A stretch of 64,000 bases of DNA. It comes from an uncultured Allomuricauda sp. (lineage in GTDB: Bacteria > Bacteroidota > Bacteroidia > Flavobacteriales > Flavobacteriaceae). This document shows, piece after piece, positions 10,202-19,397 of the stretch. The notes under the pieces are model-generated. The model searched no databases and was not told the origin of the DNA. It was given only the letters and a program-made list of their open reading frames with translations. The stretch covers positions 37,085 to 101,084 of the forward strand of contig NZ_CAMYIC010000040.1 in assembly GCF_947258355.1 (NCBI RefSeq), written 5' to 3'. The position numbers and the translations under genes were made by a program. Numbering within the stretch: the stretch's first letter is position 1; each line of letters starts with the position of its first letter.

Positions 10202-11051
10202 GCTTGTCCTAATTTCTTTACTGATCGTAGCACAAGCTTGTGCCCAAAAGACATATTTGGGAAAACTGGACCAACTTGGAAAATTCCCATCAAAACTCAA
10301 GGAAGTTTCCGGAATGGAAGTCACCAAGGATGGTAAAATATGGGTAATCGAGGATAGCGGAAACAAGGATAAAATATATAGGGTGGACAAGGATGGAGAC
10401 ATCAAGGAATCCTTAAAAATAGACCATGCCAAAAACAAGGATTGGGAAGATCTGGCCTTAGACAACGACGGCAATCTTTACATTGGTGATTTTGGGAATA
10501 ATGGGAATGAACGTGAGGATTTGATCATCTACAAGATCCCAGAAGATGAAATGGACAAAAAAGAACCCAATGCAGATAAAATTGAGTTCAAATACCCACA
10601 ACAAAATGACTTTCCCCCAAAAAGGGACAGCCTGTATTTCGACACCGAAGGCTTTTTTCACCTAAAGGACTATCTCTACATTTTTACAAAAAACAGAACT
10701 AGGCCCTACTCTGGGAAAACTTTGATTTATAGAGTACCCGATAAAGAAGGAGAGTACGAAGCTGAATTTTTGGGCTCTCTGTTTTTATGTGCTGATCAAG
10801 ACCATTGCTCTGTAACAAGTGCTGATATTTCCCCAGATGGAAGAACCATTGCTTTATTGAGTTATGGCTTTGTTTTTTTGCTTTCTGATTTTCAAGCTCC
10901 TGAATTCACCAACTCATCCATTAAAATCATCGACCTGAATACTGATACCCAAATTGAATCGGTTTGCTTTAAAAGCAACAAAAAACTCTTGATTGCCGAT
11001 GAGCAAAATAAATATGGGGGTAGAAAGCTTTACGAATTCATACTTAACTAG
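10194..11051 (+). CDS. Beta-propeller-like lipoprotein of unknown function
   Basis: A 285-residue lipoprotein with signal peptide and lipobox AQAC (Cys16). The body contains NHL/SMP-30-like blade patterns (GMEVTKDGKIWVIEDSGN, DLALDNDGNLYIGDFGN, SADISPDGRTIALLSY), so a six- or seven-bladed propeller is likely. I see no catalytic signature and do not assign a function. It is translated from within the end of the previous gene. Its stop overlaps the stop of the convergent phosphatase gene by four bases (CTAG), with no terminator hairpin between them. Confidence 0.65.
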   Translation: MNKLVLISLLIVAQACAQKTYLGKLDQLGKFPSKLKEVSGMEVTKDGKIWVIEDSGNKDKIYRVDKDGDIKESLKIDHAKNKDWEDLALDNDGNLYIGDFGNNGNEREDLIIYKIPEDEMDKKEPNADKIEFKYPQQNDFPPKRDSLYFDTEGFFHLKDYLYIFTKNRTRPYSGKTLIYRVPDKEGEYEAEFLGSLFLCADQDHCSVTSADISPDGRTIALLSYGFVFLLSDFQAPEFTNSSIKIIDLNTDTQIESVCFKSNKKLLIADEQNKYGGRKLYEFILN

Positions 11052-14000
11052 AAGCCAAATCCCAGCCCAAAAGCAAAACGAAGACCGTCGCTACTATTAA
11101 ACAATCCAAAGTTGGCAGACAGTACATCGGCACCGTTTAAGAAAAACCCGCCTCCGTAGGAATTATGCCATTTATTGGAATCTTCACCCGGGTACCAAAC
11201 ACGGCCATAATCGAAACCTCCATATATTCCAGGGTTCACTGGCATTAGTCCTGTTTTTACCCCTCTAAAACTATATCTCAGGTCCGTGTTTTGAAAATAG
11301 GCTGTTTTACCTGTAAACCGCTGAAACCGAAATCCACGAAGTCCGTTATCTCCCCCGATGCTGGCCGCTTGATAAAATTCATATCCGTTTCCTAAGGTAA
11401 AATGCCCTTTAAGTTTTGTTGCCAAAACCAAACGACCATCGGCTGTAAGTTTATGGTCCATGGAAAATGATGGGATCACGTACCCAAAGGACCTTGCTGA
11501 ATTATCCAAATTGGTCTTAAAACCACCTTCTAAACTTAATGCCATTCCCAAAGTTGGAAATGCCTCATTATCCCTATTGGAATAACTGTATTCTCCGTCG
11601 ATTCCGAAAAAACTCAAATGGTTTTCTTCCCCGTTTTCCAAATAAAATTCATTGATGAACCTGTTTTCCGTTTCCTCGATCTCGATGTTTTCATAAGCCA
11701 TCCCTAATCGGACTTTAGATCCGTAAAACCCTCGCCAAACCAAAGAGGGTGCAAATTTTAAAGTACGAATCCGAACCCTGTTGTAATCCAGTTCCAAAGG
11801 TTCTTCATCATCATTGTTCACTGTCTCATTTCCAAATCCGAAAAAGTTACGTGTAAAGTTGGGACTAGTAAACCTAGCTTGAATTTCGAGATTCACCTTG
11901 TTGAACACATGCGCAAATTCTCCCTTATATCCCAAGTCAAAACCTTTGGTAGCAAAATAATAGGCCGCATTAAATGTGTGTTGTTGGGTAAATGGGTTTT
12001 TCCTAAACCCATTGAATGTGTAGGTGTTGGTCAATCCCAGCCTAACCCCATCATCTGGATTAAACCCTATTGTTGGAAGTACTTGGTTATTGCTGGCCTT
12101 TATGTTCAAAAACTCATAGGTATTGGTATCATAGTCATTGATCAAATTAATATTTCCGCCGTAAGCCTCATCCAAAGTGTTTTTCTTGGACTTAAAGTCG
12201 TATACCAATAGTTTCCTGGAATTTTCTGAAATCTTGTAAACATCATTGTTTTGCCCTCCAATGATGCGCACTTTTATTTTTGATGTTTCCGTGTTGGCCT
12301 CAAAAACATCATCATCATCCAAGCCATAAATCCAGATTTCCTTGGTATACTCGGGACTGTATACTTTACTAAAAAACAAATCCGTGTACTCTCCACCTTT
12401 TATTCGGTAAGCCCTTACCTCAACATCACCGTTTTGCAGTGAAACTATATTGAAGTAATCATCCTTGTCTGTCCCCGTAATTACGCTATACTTGTTCAAA
12501 ACAGTATAATATTCCATTGCTGTTTCAACCAAATTTTTTTTTCTGGCCAGAAGTATATTCTTGATTTCGGTTAAAGTTTCATCCCTGACTTCTTCCGGAA
12601 AGGCCAAAAATGCCTCATCAATGATATCTCCGTTCAAATTTTGCTGAATAAACTTGGCTTGGTCCACCCACATCTGCATGTCCGTTTCTGATAATAGGGC
12701 CATATCCAAAGCAAAGGTTCTTGGAGAAGAGGTCAAACCTTCCACGCTTCTGATCTTTTCATGAAACCCTTCAAAAATACGTAGCGTAGGGACCGCTCTC
12801 GATCCAAAATTCATGATGAGGCCATCTCCCCATCGCGAAAACACTTGATCCCTATCCCGCGCAATAGGTTTATAGACCTTGTTGCCGTTCTCCATTTCAA
12901 ACTCGGCCCAACGCCATTGATCCACATGCCTATCCCAATCACCGATCAAAATATCGAACAAACGGGCCTTTACATATTCCTTTTGGTCAATGCTGTACTC
13001 CTCATCTTCACGGAGTTTGTCCATAAGGTCGTAAGTACTCTCAATCTTCTTGGTGTATCCAAAGCTTTCCAGGTTATCATGATCATCGGAAACATGTTCC
13101 TCAATCATATACAATCCGTCACCAAACTCTTTGTTGTAATCGCCCAAAACGGATTGTTTGGGCACGTAGTATAGCTTAGGATTAGTATGGTACATCCCAA
13201 GTGCATCGGAGAGTCTGTCAATGGTGAATGGCGCATATGGGTGTGCTCCGGTATACAAATCCAATAACAATTCCTCGGTGTACGTATCCTCGAATTGCCC
13301 TATAATATACTGTTCTTGAAAAGCAATGGCCTGCAGGTATCTTTCTGCGCTTTTTCGTAGGCCCCTCATCACATATTCCCTACCCTCACTATCAGCCAGG
13401 CGTAAGGAATTGGATTGATTCCCCCCTCCTTTCCGAACAACTTTTAATCCACCAAAAAGAGTGTCCAATCGAACCGTAGGTGCTTTGACTTTGGTTCCAT
13501 AATATTTTCTGTACCGTTCGCCCCACAACAGTTTATGAAACCCACTTTTTTCAATTTCCTCTGGCTCATAAACCGAAGCCATTTTATAAGGAGGAAAATC
13601 ATCTGGAAGTTCAACCTTCTTAATTGACCTATCTGGTGGCAACACTTCTGTTTGATACAACATCGTGGCCGAATCCGCTGTTGTCCCATAAAACGCTATC
13701 TGGGACGATCCATCCGTATATACTTTTAAAATGGCATATCCATTTCTTCCTGTGGAAAATTTACTCCCGTTCAGTAGGCGGGTTGCTCCTGTTTTTGCTC
13801 CAGAACCACTTACTATTTGTGGTTTTCCATGTTCCTCTATGTATTGCAATGTATGTTCGTGTCCCGATGCAAATATTATCTTATCTGAATATTGGGATAG
13901 GGTTACAATCCTATTCTTAAGCTCATTATATCTTTTGTTGGAGAGATCTTCCGAGGTGGCACCAGAAGTTTTTCTTAGCAGATTGATGGCTGACCCTAAA

Positions 14001-14767
14001 ACAGGTAAAGGTATCTTTCCACCACTGGGATATAATCCTTGTTCAAAAGAAAATTGCCCTCCATGCGAACCGTATGAAAACATAGGGTGGTGCATGGCCA
14101 AAACAACCGTTTTATCCCGATTTTTCTTTATAATACTCTCAAGTTCTTCAAAAAAACGGCTTCTGGTCTTGATCTCGCACTCGTCGTTGATTGTCGGATG
14201 TTTATCCCAATTAACAAGGTACCACTCGGTATCAATGGCAACGACCAATACGTTATCGTTGATTTCTATTTCCTCGATAGGGCAACCATTTTCGGGCTGA
14301 AAAGCATCGTTGTTGTCCAATACATCCTCCACATATTCCTCTTCTCGTTTTAGTCCTTTAAGGCCATCTGTGTACCAGTCATGATTACCAGGGATAAAGA
14401 GTTTTTTACCCTTAAATTTTTCCAAAGTGCTCAATTGGGAATCCAAATGATTTTTGGCTTCCAAATAGGCAATAGTAGAGTCTTTTTTATCAGGTAATCC
14501 AGCAGGATATATGTTGTCTCCCAGAAAAATCGCAGTGCTATTGGCATCTGCCTTGTCCAAAACTTTTTTGAATGCTTTCAATGTGGGATTTAAATCACCC
14601 ATAGGGGATTTACCGGCATCACCGATCAAATAAAAAGTGTGTTCAACCTCCCTATCGTCCGAAGTAGCATAAACAGAAAAAGGTTCCGCATATTTGGTCT
14701 CGAATGTAGCGCAACCAGAGGCCAAAACAATTAATAAGGCCAACAAATAATGTTTCTTCATATCCAC
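11048..14767 (-). CDS. Calcineurin-type metallophosphoesterase + kinase-like region + Omp85 (BamA/TamA) barrel
   Basis: A 1239-residue lipoprotein (lipobox ASGC, Cys19; a start at Met3 is equally possible). Residues 45-345 form a metallophosphoesterase: GDAG 49-52, GDN 83-85, GNHD 127-130, HH 226-227, GHEH 302-305. Residues about 870-1239 form an outer-membrane barrel of the Omp85/surface-antigen type, with the lid motif GGDNGLRGFRF and a C-terminal aromatic end (GLGFGF). Between them, about 436-680, is a region resembling HipA/Fam20/CotH-like kinases: glycine loop near 447-449, FDILIGDWDRH (D612) and ARDRDQVF (D638, D640). The first two parts are recognised families; the kinase comparison is my inference. 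The protein would sit in the outer membrane with its catalytic part tethered there. Confidence 0.85.
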   Translation of the reverse strand: MDMKKHYLLALLIVLASGCATFETKYAEPFSVYATSDDREVEHTFYLIGDAGKSPMGDLNPTLKAFKKVLDKADANSTAIFLGDNIYPAGLPDKKDSTIAYLEAKNHLDSQLSTLEKFKGKKLFIPGNHDWYTDGLKGLKREEEYVEDVLDNNDAFQPENGCPIEEIEINDNVLVVAIDTEWYLVNWDKHPTINDECEIKTRSRFFEELESIIKKNRDKTVVLAMHHPMFSYGSHGGQFSFEQGLYPSGGKIPLPVLGSAINLLRKTSGATSEDLSNKRYNELKNRIVTLSQYSDKIIFASGHEHTLQYIEEHGKPQIVSGSGAKTGATRLLNGSKFSTGRNGYAILKVYTDGSSQIAFYGTTADSATMLYQTEVLPPDRSIKKVELPDDFPPYKMASVYEPEEIEKSGFHKLLWGERYRKYYGTKVKAPTVRLDTLFGGLKVVRKGGGNQSNSLRLADSEGREYVMRGLRKSAERYLQAIAFQEQYIIGQFEDTYTEELLLDLYTGAHPYAPFTIDRLSDALGMYHTNPKLYYVPKQSVLGDYNKEFGDGLYMIEEHVSDDHDNLESFGYTKKIESTYDLMDKLREDEEYSIDQKEYVKARLFDILIGDWDRHVDQWRWAEFEMENGNKVYKPIARDRDQVFSRWGDGLIMNFGSRAVPTLRIFEGFHEKIRSVEGLTSSPRTFALDMALLSETDMQMWVDQAKFIQQNLNGDIIDEAFLAFPEEVRDETLTEIKNILLARKKNLVETAMEYYTVLNKYSVITGTDKDDYFNIVSLQNGDVEVRAYRIKGGEYTDLFFSKVYSPEYTKEIWIYGLDDDDVFEANTETSKIKVRIIGGQNNDVYKISENSRKLLVYDFKSKKNTLDEAYGGNINLINDYDTNTYEFLNIKASNNQVLPTIGFNPDDGVRLGLTNTYTFNGFRKNPFTQQHTFNAAYYFATKGFDLGYKGEFAHVFNKVNLEIQARFTSPNFTRNFFGFGNETVNNDDEEPLELDYNRVRIRTLKFAPSLVWRGFYGSKVRLGMAYENIEIEETENRFINEFYLENGEENHLSFFGIDGEYSYSNRDNEAFPTLGMALSLEGGFKTNLDNSARSFGYVIPSFSMDHKLTADGRLVLATKLKGHFTLGNGYEFYQAASIGGDNGLRGFRFQRFTGKTAYFQNTDLRYSFRGVKTGLMPVNPGIYGGFDYGRVWYPGEDSNKWHNSYGGGFFLNGADVLSANFGLFNSSDGLRFAFGLGFGF

Positions 14768-14814
14768 GAGGTTGATTCCAAAATTTTGTAATTTGGATGT
14801 CCTAATATGGAATT

Positions 14815-16005
14815 ATGTCGGAAATTGTTGAAAAAACTAAACACTTTGTTTCTAAGTTGTTAACGGAAGAATTAGATTCCAAGTTCCTGTACCACAACTT
14901 GCGACATACCCAACGAGTTGTCAAAAGTACTAAAGAATTACTCAATTACTATAACCTTGAGGATGTTGAAAACGAGAGGTTATTGGTAGCCGCATGGTTC
15001 CATGATGTTGGACATATAAAAGGATGGGAAGACCATGAAGAAAGCAGTTGTGAAATCGCAACGGATTTTCTGAAGGAAAATGACTATGATTCCAAAGGAA
15101 TCGAAGAAGTATGCTCATTGATCATGGCAACCAAAATGTACCATGAGCCTACCAATCTAATGGAGAGCATTATCCGTGATGCCGATGTATCCCACTTTGC
15201 AAAGAAAAGTTACTGGGAAACAACGGATTTTTTAAAAGATGAACTCAAAGAACTTGGCGTTGCAGATTATTCATCAAAAAAATGGCGGGATAAAAACATT
15301 AAAATGTTTCGCAATCATTTTTTCTATACAGATTACGCTAAGGAGCAATGGGAAGAGGGTAAACAAAAAAATTTAAAACAGCTCCTAAAAGAGAAGAAAG
15401 CCGAAAAGAAAATTGCCAAAAAGGAAGCCCTAAAAGCAAAGTACAAGAGTGAAAGCCCTGATAGGAGCGTTCAAACACTATACAGGGTTACTTTGAGAAA
15501 CCATCTTAAACTTAGTGATATTGCCGATACCAAGGCAAACATATTGCTATCAGTAAATGCCATTATTATTTCGTTGGTCTTGGCCAACCTACTCACCAAA
15601 CTGGACAATCCCACAAATGCATATATGATCTATCCCACATTTATATTGATCATGTTCAGTGTGGTATCCATGGTGCTCTCGGTCTTGGCCACCCGACCCA
15701 ATATTACAAGTGGTAAATTCACCAAAGAAGATGTGGAAAAAAGAAGGGTGAACCTTTTGTTCTTCGGCAACTTCCATCAAATGGAATTAAAAGAATATCA
15801 GTCAGCGGTAGAAGAACTGGTCAAGGATAAAGATTATGTGTATAACTCACTAACAAAAGACCTTTATTATTTGGGCATAGTTTTAAACAGAAAATATAAG
15901 ATACTACGCTTAACCTATAACATTTTTATGTTTGGCATCATAATATCTGTTATAGCCTTTGGTATTGCCTTTAGGTTTTTTGGCCCGGAAAGATTGATTT
16001 TTTAA
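14815..16005 (+). CDS. HD-domain phosphohydrolase fused to Pycsar-type membrane effector domain (DUF5706/PycTM)
   Basis: A 396-residue protein. The N-terminal domain (1-180) is an HD phosphohydrolase: H31 in NLRHTQRVV, H63-D64 in FHDVGH, and D122/D124 in IIRDADVSH. A strongly basic, probably helical linker (184-210, KKAEKKIAKKEALKAK) leads to the effector domain beginning LYRVTLRNHLKLSDIADTKA, with predicted membrane helices near 245-262, 270-293 and 366-389. That C-terminal region matches the family named Pycsar effector (DUF5706). HD domains often hydrolyse nucleotides or cyclic nucleotides, so it could sense or degrade a nucleotide signal and act on the inner membrane. No nucleotide cyclase gene lies nearby. 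Start is ATG 48 bp from the divergent phosphatase gene. Confidence 0.8.
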   Translation: MSEIVEKTKHFVSKLLTEELDSKFLYHNLRHTQRVVKSTKELLNYYNLEDVENERLLVAAWFHDVGHIKGWEDHEESSCEIATDFLKENDYDSKGIEEVCSLIMATKMYHEPTNLMESIIRDADVSHFAKKSYWETTDFLKDELKELGVADYSSKKWRDKNIKMFRNHFFYTDYAKEQWEEGKQKNLKQLLKEKKAEKKIAKKEALKAKYKSESPDRSVQTLYRVTLRNHLKLSDIADTKANILLSVNAIIISLVLANLLTKLDNPTNAYMIYPTFILIMFSVVSMVLSVLATRPNITSGKFTKEDVEKRRVNLLFFGNFHQMELKEYQSAVEELVKDKDYVYNSLTKDLYYLGIVLNRKYKILRLTYNIFMFGIIISVIAFGIAFRFFGPERLIF

Positions 16006-16006
16006 A

Positions 16007-18382
16007 TCAATTACTCAATTCCTCCATAAGGTCATCGTAAGTATAGGTACGCTCCGATTTTTTATCCTTTTGATATAAGATTTCAGCCCTTATCGCCTTT
16101 AATCCGGATACACCCTGTACACCTTCCAGTTCCACAATTTCGATATTGTTGGTGAAATATCCTTTTGCTTTTAAGAAGCTAATATAGCGCATATATTCTT
16201 TCTCATCTTTGCGCTGAGAATATACAATGGCCAATTTCCCTTTTTGTGTTAGGCGTTCGTTGGTACCCTTGACATAGGATTTATCTATTCTCTTTTTAAT
16301 GACTTCATATCTGGCATTGTAGGTGCCATCCACATCAAAACGTTTTTCATCCATTCTAAAACGAATGGCCAAGGATGTACTGTATACCAAAACCAAGGAT
16401 GCCACATCCAACTTCACGGGCAAATGTGGTTTTAGGGCGTAATACTTATTCTCCATTTCGCACATGACCTGGAGCTGCCACAACCTTAGATTACTCAAAA
16501 AGAGTTCATTGAATTCTTGATCTTTGGCAATAGAGCTTCCTATATAAATATTGTGTTCGACACCATCGGTTTTATAGCGCTCAAAATAATGAGGGAACAT
16601 TTCTTGGGCTTCCTCTTGCTTTTTGTCCAATAGTGCAGCCAGCTTCATATTGGCCTCCATTACGCTATTATCGTAATTTCTACGGTGATCATAGTAGCTT
16701 TCCGTGGCCTTGTCGATTTTCTCGTCATATCTAACCAAGAGCGCGGCTATTTCATCATCTTCTTTTTTAAGATGATTGAATACGGGGTCTACTTCTTCCT
16801 TTACAAAATCAAAAACAGCTTGTTCGGTATGGGTAAACAATGCCTCCTTCACCTCGTTCAAATAATTGTTGACCCTAAACATCAACTCCTCATAAATGGG
16901 AAGTTTATATTTTTTGAAAGCGATTTGCAGAACATCATTGATTTCGGAAAGCTGGATCATCAAGTCCCTTTGTATGGCAAGATTACGCTGTTTTGCAGAA
17001 TCCTTTATGTCGATTTGACCATATAAAGGATACACATCCTTAAAAACGATTTCCTTGAATACAGGTTCGTTACCGGCCAATTCATCGGCCATAAATCGTT
17101 TGGCTTCTTCCTGGAATTTCCAATATACAGATGGATGGACAGAAGTACACTCGTGCTGGATAACTGCATCGATTAAGTTCTCCTCTTCTTCGATGGTGCG
17201 CATTACCGCCGCAACAATGTATGGCATAACATCGTCCAACTTGTTTGCATTAACGCTGTTGAGTTCGTTAACCTTGCCCGATACCAACTCAAGTACCCCC
17301 AATAAATTACCATTTACGGAAATAGGAGCCAATATGGCACTTTTAATACCTTGGTTCATCAGGTTTTTATAGGGCTGAACCTTACCTTCTGTTTTTTTAT
17401 AGTATTTCTCTACGTTAGAGATGGCGAAATACTTATTCTCTTTGAACAGTTTTCCGTGGGAGTAATTACAAAAAGTGGAATCACACTGCTCCATATCCTT
17501 GCCATTAAGGATATAACTGTCCATGCCTTTTCCATAAATCTTGAAAAAATGATTGGCACCAGAATCATATCCAGCAAAACCCACTTTTATATCATTAAGG
17601 TTAAAAAACGACCTAAAAGTGTCCTCGAAATTCTCCATAAAGGACTCCTTGCCTCTTTGTGTCCTTCCTATAAGGGTTGATTTTATCTCCGATACCGAAT
17701 GCTCAGCAGTTACATCGAACATATTGGATATAACAAAACCTTTGGCTATAAAACTATTCGGAGGTATTTTCTCTTTCCAAAGATCTAAGTTGTAAAAATT
17801 ATCCAACAATTCATCCACATCATCTTGTGTGACCTCCTTGGCCTTCTCGGTCGGAATAATTTCCATAAAATCCGCATTGTACAAAATACGGTACCTGCGC
17901 ATTACCCTGTTGGTGTCGGGAATGTCATAAAAGAACGGACGTTTAAAATCCAGCTTAAAACCATAATAAAACTGGAGGATAACAGCACACCTCATAATGT
18001 AACCGAACTCCCTGGGGATATTGGTTATTTCCAAGTCAAAATCCTCTCCTGCATCCTTCAAGATCTGACGGAAACGCTCAGATGAGTTGAACACCAAATT
18101 TTCAAAAGGCGTGGATGCTGTCTTGATTTCATTCTTGGTCAAAATTGGAGAAAAGGAGTCCTCCAAAATCACTCGGATCACATCCCGGTGTTTGTCCAAC
18201 AAAGACAAATCGGAAAAACCCTCCCTTAATTCAGGGTATGGGGCCTGTGCATCCAAAACATATTTTGCTCTTTCGGCAACATGTGGATTGGAGCTTTTTA
18301 GTTGTTCGTCGTAATGCTCCAACAACTTGTTGAAACTTACCAATTGAACGAGTGGACTTTCCGAATGGTAGTCGTGCTTCAT
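16007..18382 (-). CDS. GAF domain-containing protein, otherwise uncharacterised
   Basis: A 791-residue cytoplasmic protein without signal peptide or membrane segments. A GAF-like region lies near 240-400 (FRSFFNLNDIKVGFAGYD ... SAILAPISVNGNLLGVLELVSG). The flanks are helix-rich, and the C-terminal part (480-620) has coiled-coil-like charge patterns. I find no histidine kinase, GGDEF, cyclase, HTH or phosphodiesterase signature, so the output is unknown. It converges on the HD-PycTM gene with a single base between stops and diverges from the next metallophosphoesterase. GAF domains bind small ligands such as cyclic nucleotides, so a link with its neighbours is possible but unproven. Confidence 0.7.
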   Translation of the reverse strand: MKHDYHSESPLVQLVSFNKLLEHYDEQLKSSNPHVAERAKYVLDAQAPYPELREGFSDLSLLDKHRDVIRVILEDSFSPILTKNEIKTASTPFENLVFNSSERFRQILKDAGEDFDLEITNIPREFGYIMRCAVILQFYYGFKLDFKRPFFYDIPDTNRVMRRYRILYNADFMEIIPTEKAKEVTQDDVDELLDNFYNLDLWKEKIPPNSFIAKGFVISNMFDVTAEHSVSEIKSTLIGRTQRGKESFMENFEDTFRSFFNLNDIKVGFAGYDSGANHFFKIYGKGMDSYILNGKDMEQCDSTFCNYSHGKLFKENKYFAISNVEKYYKKTEGKVQPYKNLMNQGIKSAILAPISVNGNLLGVLELVSGKVNELNSVNANKLDDVMPYIVAAVMRTIEEEENLIDAVIQHECTSVHPSVYWKFQEEAKRFMADELAGNEPVFKEIVFKDVYPLYGQIDIKDSAKQRNLAIQRDLMIQLSEINDVLQIAFKKYKLPIYEELMFRVNNYLNEVKEALFTHTEQAVFDFVKEEVDPVFNHLKKEDDEIAALLVRYDEKIDKATESYYDHRRNYDNSVMEANMKLAALLDKKQEEAQEMFPHYFERYKTDGVEHNIYIGSSIAKDQEFNELFLSNLRLWQLQVMCEMENKYYALKPHLPVKLDVASLVLVYSTSLAIRFRMDEKRFDVDGTYNARYEVIKKRIDKSYVKGTNERLTQKGKLAIVYSQRKDEKEYMRYISFLKAKGYFTNNIEIVELEGVQGVSGLKAIRAEILYQKDKKSERTYTYDDLMEELSN

Positions 18383-18408
18383 ACCCTAATTAGTCGAGGT
18401 TTAGAGGA

Positions 18409-18416
18409 CAAAGTTA
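18409..18416 (-). promoter_or_regulatory. -7 element (TAACTTTG) for the GAF gene
   Basis: Read on the minus strand the bases are TAACTTTG, a perfect TAnnTTTG -7 box, about 27 bases before the start codon of the GAF gene. No TTG was found at the expected upstream distance, so the call rests on one element. Confidence 0.4.
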
Positions 18417-18500
18417 CAAAAAGTAAAAATGCATACCCTTTTATGAAATTCTTTATGGACAAATCGCCATTTTTAAGGATATTTAGCAAAAATCTTTTCC

Positions 18501-19397
18501 ATGTCCTCTTCAAAACGGTTAGACAGAGCCTACCAAAATGCGATGAAGATTCCATTTGATGGGGATTCCAAGTTCATTTTTTTTAGTGATTGCCATAGGG
18601 GCGACAATAGTTTTGCGGATGACTTTGCCAATAATCGCAACATTTATTACCATGCATTGAGTGATTATTATCGAGAGGGCTTCCATTACATTGAACTTGG
18701 CGATGGGGATGAACTTTGGGAAAACCTAAGTTTCGATTCTATTTTTGAAGCCCATAAAAACGTATACCAACTTCTTAGAAGATTTCATTTGGAAAAACGG
18801 CTCCATATGCTTTGGGGAAACCATGATATGGTATACCGGGATGCAGAATATGTAGATAAACATCTGTCTCATTATTTTGAGCCCATAGATGGTTCGGACA
18901 AAGAACTTTTTGAAGGCATTACCTACCATGAAGCGCTTGTTTTAAAACATTCGGACACAGGACAGGAGATTTTCTGTGTTCATGGTCACCAAGCTGATTG
19001 GTGGAACTACGTATGTTGGCGGATTGGCAGGTTTTTGGTACGGGTTTTATGGAAACCGCTCCAAGTAGTAGGTATTGCAGACCCTACAAGTCCTGCCAAA
19101 AATTATAAGGAACTTATCCGTATAGAAAAGCGAATAAAGCGGTGGATCTTAAAAAACGATTTGCTCATTACCATGGCAGGACACACCCATCGACCGCGAT
19201 TTCCTGAGCCCGGCCAAATTCCTTTTTTTAACGACGGTAGCTGTGTTCACCCACGTAGCATCACAGGTATCGAGATTGAAGATGGTCAGATATCACTGAT
19301 CAAATGGCAAATCGATACCAAACCCGATGGCACACTCCAAATTGTAAGGGTATTGTTGGAAGGTCCAGAGAAACTTCAGGATTACATTGATCACTAA
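18501..19397 (+). CDS. Metallophosphoesterase (calcineurin-like, LpxH-like layout)
   Basis: A 298-residue cytosolic protein with the full metallophosphoesterase set: SDCHRGD (D30, H32, D35), GDGDE near 67-71, GNHD near 106, VHGHQAD, and the closing GHTHRPRF. The layout resembles UDP-2,3-diacylglucosamine pyrophosphatases (LpxH), but the first motif is SDCHRGD rather than SDLHL, so the substrate should not be assumed. There is no signal peptide. It is divergent from the GAF gene, and its stop overlaps the stop of the convergent PLP enzyme gene by four bases. Confidence 0.8.
   Translation: MSSSKRLDRAYQNAMKIPFDGDSKFIFFSDCHRGDNSFADDFANNRNIYYHALSDYYREGFHYIELGDGDELWENLSFDSIFEAHKNVYQLLRRFHLEKRLHMLWGNHDMVYRDAEYVDKHLSHYFEPIDGSDKELFEGITYHEALVLKHSDTGQEIFCVHGHQADWWNYVCWRIGRFLVRVLWKPLQVVGIADPTSPAKNYKELIRIEKRIKRWILKNDLLITMAGHTHRPRFPEPGQIPFFNDGSCVHPRSITGIEIEDGQISLIKWQIDTKPDGTLQIVRVLLEGPEKLQDYIDH

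Noticed and set aside
14815..19397. A complete Pycsar or CBASS defence operon
   Set aside because: No cyclase or CD-NTase-like gene is present; the genes are in convergent and divergent order, not an operon. Only the effector-like domain is supported.
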